Assembly: GCF_902686445.1 (NCBI RefSeq) | Contig: NC_062222.1 | Location: forward strand, 136,469,035-136,533,034 | From: Sciurus carolinensis | Taxonomy: Eukaryota > Chordata > Mammalia > Rodentia > Sciuridae | Direction of reading: 5' to 3' | Length of the DNA: 64,000 bases | Part shown: piece after piece, positions 25,901 through 64,000 of the stretch | Layout: the number at the start of each line of letters is the position of its first letter | How positions within the stretch are numbered: position 1 is the first letter of the stretch | Notes under the pieces: generated by a model | Told to the model about the DNA's origin: nothing | Seen by the model: only the letters and a program-made list of their open reading frames with translations | Databases searched by the model: none | Position numbers and translations under genes: made by a program

Positions 25901-26884
25901 CCCAGCCAGGTTGCTCCTGGTCACCTAGAATGGGTCCACAGATCAGAGTGTGGTCCACAGAGTGCCGTGCTGTGCCCCTCCATGTACTTTGGTCAGGGTC
26001 GAGGCACAGAGCCCATGGGTGACGCTGGGGACTGGGGACATTGCATGCTACGTTTCCACGGTGCTTCCATGCAGAGGTGAGCGTCTGGGGCGTCTCGCCC
26101 GAGGGGAGGACCGTTGGCCGAGCACTTTCCCAGCGATCCACGTCTACTGACCAAAGAAACAGCCAACCTGAAGCAGCCTCCTGGGGCTGGGCTGTCCAGA
26201 GCCTGTCCCAAGAGGGAATGTTCCCAAGTGTAGCACGCCCCTGCGGTGAGGGACCGTCACCAGAGGATGTCACAGAGCCTGCCCACACGCTGTGGCCACC
26301 CTCCCCCCACCCCAGCCACAGCAGGGCCGAGACCCAGGAGGCACAGAGGAGGGAAAGCCCGGCCATGGAGGCCACCCTGGGCAGCTGGATGGCCCTCGCC
26401 CAACACCCTGCCCCGGGGCAATGTCTGCTTGTTCTCGCCTCCCGCAGGATGTGGGCTCTGTGGAGCGGGATCTTTCTGTTCTGCTTAGCACCTATTTTTC
26501 CTGAGAACTGGAGGCAGGCAATGGGACCTCGGATGACCTGCCTGAAGGAAATGGTCGGGCCCGCCAGCGCTGCCCGAGCCCCAGTGGACGCACCAGGGCA
26601 ACCAGACGTCTGTGCGGTGCGTGTGCTCTTGTTTTCTGTTTCAATGTTGCACCGGACCTTATTATTTTCTCTCCTCAGAGAAGCTTCCCCTCCCCACGTT
26701 ACCCATGGCAGGGCCGGTGTCCCGTCTCTGACCTTGCAGAGCAGACCTGAGGATCATGGAACTGAAGCCCTCACCCCACCAAGGTTAGGAGGGGCTGCAG
26801 CTGATGGGGCTCTGCCGAGTCCCTCTCCAGGACTGTCCTTCGCTACAGAGCTGCCTGCCCAAGGCCACCGCCATGCTCAGAAAA
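25901..26884. other. Unique intergenic DNA with a long chance frame
   Basis: Contains the start of a 377-codon plus frame (26041-27174). The frame runs into an ID SINE, has no recognised domain, and is GC-driven, so it is unlikely to be a gene. Confidence 0.45.
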
Positions 26885-26990
26885 CACGCTTCCCAGGAGC
26901 TGGGTGTGGCTCAGTGCCAGAGCGCTTACCCAGCATGCTCCAGGGCGCGGTTCCATCCCCAACACTGCCAACGATAAAAAGCATTTCCCT
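26885..26990 (+). mobile_element. ID SINE, degenerate
   Basis: 'gctgggtgtggctcagtgcc', 'agagcgcttacccagcatg' and 'ttccatccccaacactgcc' follow the ID element, with a short A-rich tail. Confidence 0.75.
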
Positions 26991-29124
26991 GGACAAACCA
27001 CTTCCACTGACTGGTCTTTGCAGGGGAAGGAAGCCAGGCTTGTTGCCACCGGGACAGCTCAGAAGGGCCATCCCAGAGCCCCCGTGGGCTGCCCGGGACC
27101 CTGCGGCTTCGCCCACAGAGTCGCTTTCTTCTCTCATCCTTCTGCCTTCTCTCCCCACGCCAGGTGACCCCTGAGCCTCCCCATCGACTTCCCACCCCTG
27201 GGACAACTGGCCCTGGCACCGCAGTTTCTGATGTGGGCCTGGGGTTGGATGGTCCACTGACCGCTGGGCCACAAGGTCCCTCCTGCGCTCAGTCCAGCGA
27301 TCCAGTCCCCTGACTCCGACCCCAGCTGCTCCCCGCTACATAGCCCACAGTGCCTTGGGATGCAGCCCTGGTTCTACCTTGCTGTCTCTGGATGTCCTCA
27401 GCCAGGGGTCTTTGTGACCCAGCTACAGAAGTTGATCTGGGTTGTGGGGTCGACTCAGGGCAGCCATCAGATCTCCCGGGTTAAGGCAGGAGGAAGCTCT
27501 ATCCTTTCAGTGAGGAGCTGGGCGGTTCTGCAGCCAGAAACCCAGGACCACGCCCCTGAGAAAGGCCCAACTGAGACATCGCCCGCTCTTCTCGGGGATA
27601 CTCTTTGGTGATCAGGCCCCACCTGGGCCTCGCAGATGGGCCTGGCTAGAGGCTCCTCATGCAGTGACAATTACTCCCCTCGGCCTTTTCCTGCCTGTCT
27701 CCAAAGAATCGGTAGCTCCAAGCGAGAACTCGACCTCCCTCTGCCTCCAGAGGCAGGCTGACTAGGTGACACTCGACATGGCTTGGGGCCAAGGCAGCTG
27801 CCCAGTGCAAGGCCCTGGTCCCTTGCCCAGTATTCAGACCTGAGCTGGACAGAGGGGGACCGTGTCCTGGGGAGAAGACCTGCCCCCCACAACGGCAAGA
27901 GCATCTGCCATTCCCCAGTCCAGGGTGGCTTACAGACATTTGCTCAGGTAGCCAAACCCTGGGGAAAGAGCACCCACGTATCTTGAAGGGTGTGACTTAA
28001 ACACAAATGCGTATGGTCATCCCAGTGTGTTTAGGTGACACATCAGGAGCACCTAGCTGGTGCTTCTGGCTCCCAGTCTCTCCTGAGATCACAGTCAAGA
28101 TATTGTGTAGGATTGCAGGGCCAGGGCCCAGCAGACTGCTTCCAAGAGGCACCCCTGGACCAGTGGGTTAGTGACTCAGGTCCCCTCTACTGGGGCCTCC
28201 CCACGGCTGCTTGAGTGTCCTCGTGACATGGCTGCTGGCTTCCCACAGAGTGACAGCTCCAAGGAAGGATGCGACATCACCTGGGCTGAGAGATCCCGCT
28301 GCAGCCAGAGAGGAACAGCAGCAGGCGTGGCCGTCCTGCCCAGTGTCCTATTACATGCAGTCCCACCCAGAAGTTGCTCAGCTGAAGACCAGTTTGGAGA
28401 TGCCACCACGAAGCTGGGCATCACCCTCCAGGGCAGATATACACCAAACATCAGTGGCCAGGGTACAGGCCCCAGGGGGCAAAATCCAGGGTCTAAGAAC
28501 CAAGGGATGGAGATGGGAATGGACTGACTTATTCCCACTGCTAGTGACCTACTCGGGAATTTGTGCTTCTTATCCATACCAGGGTGGACCCTGCAGCGTG
28601 GGAGGTTCTGCTTTCCAACAGGGGATCCCTCCACCAGGTGACATGGGGCCAGCAGGAAGAGAAGCACACAGTCAGCAGGGGTAGTCAGAGGAGGCAGGGC
28701 CCCTGTCCCTCGTGGAAGCAGAGCAGACCCCTTTGGCAGCCACATGGACGTCTCTGGATTATCTCTTACTGCTTTGGACAGTAACAGGTAAGGGAGAAGC
28801 TGTAGCTCAAGAGAGGCCTGACCTCCAGGCTCAGTCCCCGTGGGGTGAGGACCTGGGTACCCCGCCAGGCGAGCTAGCTAGTCTAACACAGGTGCTGGGG
28901 GAGAGCACAGGGAACTCGGGTGGGTAACGGGGAGGGGGCTTGAGCGTCGGTCCACCCAAGGGGCTAGCTGCAGCTAGAAGAGTGAGCGTAAAGCCCCCGA
29001 GGAAAGTACAAGGAAGGAAACCCCGCAGGGCTGGGACCTAGCACACTGGAGGGAGAGTGGCACAGTCACGGTGGCCCCACGCCACAGCTCTCTCCACCGG
29101 CTATCGGGCTGTCTCACGTGGGGG
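26991..29124. other. Unique intergenic DNA, no gene recognised
   Basis: No repeat, RNA or coding exon recognised with confidence. Chance frames of up to 189 codons on the minus strand at 28176-28745. Confidence 0.4.
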
Positions 29125-29495
29125 TGCTATGGTTTGGACGTGAGGTGTCCCCCAAAATCTCACGTGTGAGACCATGCAGGAAGGTTCAGAGGAGAGATGA
29201 TTGGGTGGTAAGAGTTTTAACCCAATCAGTGAGGTGGTGGGATTGGCTGGAGGAGGAGGGCACTGGGGTGTGGCGAGTGGAGTCTCCCTGCTTTCTGACC
29301 ACAACGTGAGCTGCTTTCACCAACTGCCACTCTTCTACCACGATGTCCTGCCTCAGGTCAAGCCCCGAGGAATGGAGCCTGCTGTCTATGGACTGAGACC
29401 TCTGAAACCGTGAGCCCTCGAGTAAACCTTTTCTCCTCTACAATTGTGCTGGTCAGATCCTGTTAGTCACAGCAGTGAAATAGTTGACTAAAACA
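29125..29495 (+). mobile_element. MaLR LTR (MST-like), near full length, sense
   Basis: Begins TGCTATGGTTTGGACGTGAG and ends TTGACTAAAACA (TG..CA). A possible 4-5 bp G-run target duplication flanks it. 371 bp is typical for the family. Words such as 'aggttcagaggagagatgat' and 'gaaaccgtgagccctcgagt' fit the consensus. Confidence 0.85.
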
Positions 29496-29849
29496 GGGGG
29501 CTGGTCTGGGATTCCGCGTGGATGCCCCAGTGGGTCACTGAAAAGGGCAGGCGCGTCCTTCTGTTTTCTGAAGTCCTGGAAGTCACTGCATTCTGTTGGT
29601 AACAAGTTCAACCAGATTGGACAGGAGAGGATGGAGGCCTTATCTCCCCACAGGAGGAACCTCGAGATCGCACCCTATCATTACAACTAAAGGGGGAAGG
29701 GTTTGTTCTGGTCATGGTTTCAGTGCATGGTCAGCTAGTCCACTGCTCCAGAGCAGAGGGCATAGAGAAGAGCTGCTCAGCTCATAGCATCAGGAAGCAG
29801 AGGGACAGGGAAGGCGTCTGACGAAGGAGTCAGGGGCAGAAAGGGCCCC

Positions 29850-30066
29850 CAGGACATGCCCCCGGTGACCTACCTCCTCCAGCCATGCCCCACCTGCCTA
29901 CAGTGTCCACCACCTCCCTCAATAATCCACTCAGATTATGCATCCACCAGATGGACGAATCCACGGAAGAGGTCAAAGCCTTAATGATCCAAAACCCCCA
30001 CCTCTGAACATGAGGATCAAGTTTCAACACATGCGCCTTTGAGGGACATTCCAGACCCAAGCCATG
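29850..30066 (-). mobile_element. MaLR LTR fragment, antisense
   Basis: 'ggtgacctacctcctccagc', 'ccacccctccctcaataatc'-like sequence and 'acatgcgcctttgagggaca' match the antisense first part of the same LTR type as 53586-54062. Confidence 0.6.
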
Positions 30067-30071
30067 ACTCA

Positions 30072-30740
30072 ACAAGTTTTAGGGGCAAGGAAAAACATTT
30101 ATTTGGAAAACCAGCAAACCAAGAAGATGGCAGGCTATTGCCAATAAAGACCATCTTTCCTCAGCCTACGTTTGAGCTCCATCTATCCTCAGGCACCGGA
30201 AGGCAGGCTGGGATAGGAAAGGACCCATGTTAGAGACCCATAGGTGCTGCTCCGTGGTCTGTAAAACCTGGTGGCTGGAAGGCACACCATCCCAAGGTGG
30301 CCGGAAAGGTCTTACTTGCATCTTGGTGTCTTCTGCCTTGGAGGGGAGGAGAGATCAGGTAACTTCCAGGCATATCAGACCTGGAGAGCCTGCCTTAAAT
30401 GAGCACTCCGTCTACGGGCAGAGTTGAGCAAGAACCTAACCAAAAGGTTCTGGCCACAAAGGAGGCAGATCCAGCCTGAAGGCAGAGGGGCCAGGCTTTC
30501 CCGTCCTGTTCCAGCTGCCAGTCCCTTTGCCGGCCCAAGTGAAGGGTCAGTAGCTTCAGCAGGCGCAGGCTCGGAGCCCTGAGAGGTCATCTAGGCAGCT
30601 GTTGTTATTGACTCACACGGCAGCGGGGTCGTGCGAGCTTGTGGGAGACTAAGACACTGCTCAGCCGTGGGACCTCCAGAATTAAAGTTCAAGGTCGACT
30701 GAAAGCAAGTGCTGCTGGGGCGTTTCGTCCTCCCGGTTTG
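30072..30740. repeat. Interspersed repeat, copy 1 (partner at 51507-52125)
   Basis: Homologous in direct orientation to 51507-52125. Shared words: 'cttggtgtcttctgccttg', 'ccacaaaggaggcaga', 'ggccaggctttccc', 'aagtgaagggtcag', 'ggagccctgagaggtca'. Likely an LTR or other retroelement family; it has an antisense AATAAA near its start (30099). Confidence 0.75.
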
Positions 30741-31949
30741 CACTAAGCAGAGCCCATGGAACGAGAGGTTCCATTGGTAGGCTGCCCTATCAACAAGCCC
30801 TCGACTCGACACAATAAAGGCTTAGTTCCCCCTCACGTCACACTCGTCACACTCAGTTGAGCGGCTTGAGGTTCCAGGTGGTTCTTGGGAGCCTCCATCC
30901 ATGGCTATTCCCTCCCCTGAGGTTCTCGGATTACACACTGGGACAGCCGTGAGGAAGAGCTGGGGCTGGGGCTGGCCTGGACGTGCAGCAGCCCGCCCCC
31001 ACCCCCACTGGCTAATGGATGGTCCTGTGGCCACACTTAAAGGGAGGAGGCTGGGCAGCATGGTCCAGCTGAGTCCTGGAAGGCTGTGACTGGCACGGTG
31101 AGTGCTATCCACGTGGGGTCGGAGGGTCTAACCTGGCTGGGATGCAGAGGGCCCAAGGAGGTGGATAAGACAGAGGACACGCAGGCTCACTTGCAGAACA
31201 CGTTCTCGGGGTGTACCTGCTGAATGAAGGGCAGGACACCACTCCAACGAGAGTCCAGAGCCAAGCTCAGACCCACTACAAATTCCCATCAGGGTCCGGC
31301 AGTTTGGTGCCTAGTCAGGAACCCCATCCATAGGCCTCCTGCTCTGGGGGACAGATGTCATGGACGCTCTTGCCTACCAGGCTGCACCATGTGACCTCAG
31401 CAACTCTGACAGGCAGGCGGGAGGTAGGAAGTGTTTCTTCTTGTCAGCCGGACAAGTCTTGAGAAGGTCCCCAAACAGGAGGACTTCAACTCAGGCCAGG
31501 AGAGTCCTTGACATGACTGCAGAAAGTAACTTAAGGGCGGGTCACTGTGAGACACAGACTAACCAACTTAAAGAGAAAGCGAGGAACTTTCCAGAGGGAG
31601 GCGCTGGAGAGGGACCATCAGCGTCACCTGGGCAAGGCATAGTTATTCACAAAATCCGAAGCTGGAGAGTGACCCACGAGGGCATTTTCAGTTCTCCTTC
31701 GCTGGCGACTCAGCATATTAATCATCATCTCAGGGCTGTTTTCTTCTGTTTTTGATGAAAAATCTCCATAAATTTCCTCACGGGGAAGGCCGGCGTGAGT
31801 GTGCGTGCGTGTGTGTAGAGAATTACAATTGTGTAAGACCGAGCAGTTACCAAGAGCGCAACAGATGAAGCAATCGGATCCTAAAACATCACGAAAAATT
31901 CTACCCGTTGAGCAAAAACATTCTCAGGCCTGTTTTCCTCTCGGTCCGG
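30741..31949. other. Unique DNA upstream of the MAN2B2 CpG island
   Basis: Unassigned. The stretch at 30950-31100 is GC-rich and ends in a donor-like GTGAGTGC (31099). It could be an upstream non-coding exon but nothing confirms it. Confidence 0.35.
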
Positions 31950-32463
31950 GTCGGGAGAAGTTACTGAGGGACCCGTGGGTCAGCTCCGCGATGGACCTGC
32001 AGTGCTCTCGGTGCTGCAGGTCGGGGGAGCGGACTCGGAACCTGCATGGCGAGCCCGGGCCTCGGGCTCTGCCCCGCGGGCCTCGCCCGATTCGCACTGG
32101 CGCCGCCCCGAGCTCCGGGCTCCACTCCAGAGGCCGAGGCTAAGCGCCGCCCCGGGTCACCCCCGCCCCAGAGCTCACTCGGAGCGCCGGCCCGTCCACT
32201 AGCTGCGTGACCCGGGACGAGTCCAGCCCCGTCCCGAGGGCCGGTCTCCAGCCCCCGGGCCACACGTCGGTCCCCAGGCCCGCGGGGGTGGGGGGCCCCG
32301 GGCGGCGCGCGCGGCGGGGCGCTAACCGGCGGGGGCGCGCGCCCCTACCCGCCGGCCCGCGCCGCCTCCGCACCCCGCCCGGCCCGGGGCGGCCGCGCAC
32401 CCGGAAGTCGCCGGCGCCGCCCCCGCCGGCCGGCCGCCGAGAGCACTGTCCCTGCCGCCCGGG

Positions 32464-62708
<30,245 letters not shown>

Positions 62709-62900
62709 GGTAGATAGATGGCCCTGGTTGCAGGACGGCCCAGCCCGGACTTCCTGTGATGGAGCCGGCCCACAGAAGAGCGGTGACCAGGGCCTGGGGT
62801 CGGGGAATGAGCTGTGAGCCCACAGGCTGGTGGCAGAAAATGGTCCCATCTGGGATTTTCTCTCTTATTTTTTTTAATAAAATTTTTATTACAAAGTCAG
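62709..62900 (+). promoter_or_regulatory. MAN2B2: MAN2B2 3'UTR with polyadenylation signal
   Basis: Short 3'UTR after the TGA. AATAAA lies at 62876-62881 in a T-rich context. Cleavage would be expected 10-30 nt downstream, near 62895-62910. Confidence 0.8.
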
Positions 62901-62989
62901 TTCTCCCTCCAGTGCTCAAGCCAGCCCCCGCCTCTCCTCACACACGATGGATGTTTTCTTTCTTTCTTCTGATTTCTTTTGTTTTTTAA

Positions 62990-64000
62990 ATGACCTTTAT
63001 TAAAAAAAAAAAAAAAAAAAGGTTGCACGCATTATAGGAAATGGAAAATCCCAAAGAACAAAGTCATCCACACACACACAAGCGGCTTACAGCTGCATGT
63101 CCTTCCAGCCCAACACACGCCACGTGCGGTTTCGTGTGGTCGAGCTGGCGGTGCATGTCTTGCCTCCCCACGTTGTGAATATTTACCAACTCAACATCCC
63201 AAAGCTACAGATTTTGATAACCAAGAATACGCTTTGCAAATTCAGTCTGGAGAAAAAAATGTAATCTTGCTTTCTCAGGAACAAAAATTCACAAAAGATA
63301 AAAAACGGCAAAGACCTCGAGATAAAAGGACTGGCAGAGCGACAGTGACATAGTGCATGGCGTCACACTCCACTGAAGATGAGGCGCACGTCGGGGCGCA
63401 CGAGGCACGGCCTCAGGGAAGTTCACTGCTTCATCTACACCGTTGACATGTCAGCAAGGTCGGTGCCACTGACCTGCTTGACATCCCAGAGTGCAGCCAG
63501 AGCGCTGCCCACAGGGCAGGGTGGACCTCAGGGGCAGAGCACTCACCTGGCTGGGTGCCACCCCAGCACCAAAGAAGAAGAAGAAAGGTAAACCCGGACA
63601 CATCTGCGCACACCTCTCCCTGGGCATGTCCTTCCACCCTCTGGTGCTGCCCACTGAACAAGTCCTGACGCAGGCTGCCCAGAGCTGGCCAAACAATTCC
63701 ACGTCCGAGGCGTATCTCTTCCATCAACCATGACAGATGTGTACAAATCAGCTAGTCCACTGGCTCACTTTTTACCACGTGTCAGTGCAGGACATCCACA
63801 AAACCTAGATGCTTCAAAATAAAGAACCACCTGGGTCCACAACAATCACAGGTAGTTTATATCAAAGCACCAGACCTTCGGGTACAATCTAAAACCAGCT
63901 GTGAGCTGCAGAGGTCCCAGCAAGGACCCCTCCACACCTTGCCCTGCTCCCCTTTGACTATTCATTCCAGCCACAGAGCATGGCACTAGTCTAGCTCCCA
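62990..64000 (-). other. 3'UTR-like sequence of a possible convergent minus-strand gene
   Basis: The minus strand has AATAAA (plus-strand TTTATT at 62996-63001) immediately after a T run (A18 or so on the plus strand, 63002-63020), preceded by AT-rich, non-repetitive DNA without long frames. That is how a 3'UTR end looks. It would converge on MAN2B2 about 100 bp from its poly(A) signal. No coding exon is visible before the window ends, so the gene is not identified. Alternatively the A run is a retroposon tail. A truncated ID SINE lies inside. Confidence 0.35.
63525..63592 (+). mobile_element. Truncated ID-type SINE
   Basis: A degenerate 'gagcactcacctggctgg' followed by 'ccccagcacc' and an AAGAAG tail matches the middle and end of the sciurid ID consensus. 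Confidence 0.5.

Noticed and set aside
26041..27174. 377-codon plus-strand frame outside tandem repeats
   Set aside because: Runs through an ID SINE, has no recognisable domain and biased composition; more likely a GC-rich chance frame.
1..31949. Upstream exons of a neighbouring gene (PPP2R2C lies on this side in human)
   Set aside because: No recognisable coding exon or conserved splice pattern; synteny alone is not evidence.

Overview
This is a mammalian nuclear genomic window. It most likely comes from a sciurid rodent (squirrel, ground squirrel or marmot). The lineage call rests on its SINEs: tRNA-like ID elements whose body carries the 'gctcagt..tagagcgcttgcctagcat..gatcctcagcacc' type consensus, and composite B1-dID elements (an Alu/B1-like body joined to an ID-like 3' half). 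Both are abundant in squirrels. The species is not determined.

One protein-coding gene is clear: MAN2B2 (core-specific lysosomal alpha-mannosidase, glycoside hydrolase family 38). It lies on the + strand at 32464-62708. I could place 19 coding exons with GT-AG introns and consistent phases. They total 3075 nt and encode 1024 residues plus a stop. The gene starts in a CpG island (about 31950-32930) and ends with an AATAAA signal at 62876. The GH38 zinc and catalytic residues are all present, so the gene looks intact and functional.

Region by region: 1-31.9 kb is intergenic upstream DNA with no gene I can recognise. It holds a G-rich minisatellite (2.26-2.86 kb), a 2.15 kb CA-rich array with a 234 bp higher-order period (3.97-6.12 kb), a Tigger-like DNA transposon remnant, L1 fragments including a 90% identical inverted repeat, several MaLR-type LTRs, and a very large (6.2 kb) minisatellite with a 19 bp unit (18.82-25.02 kb). 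From 32.0 to 62.9 kb is MAN2B2. Its introns carry ID/B1-dID SINEs, MIR and L2 remnants, an antisense retroviral-type LTR (intron 7), antisense MaLR LTRs (introns 11 and 15), and three tandem repeats in intron 3. From 62.99 to 64 kb there is 3'UTR-like DNA that reads better on the minus strand, possibly the end of a convergent gene.

Most long open frames here are artefacts: simple repeats without stop codons in several frames, or GC-rich chance frames. I did not find a convincing new biological system. The most unusual features are the tandem arrays and their nested higher-order structure.
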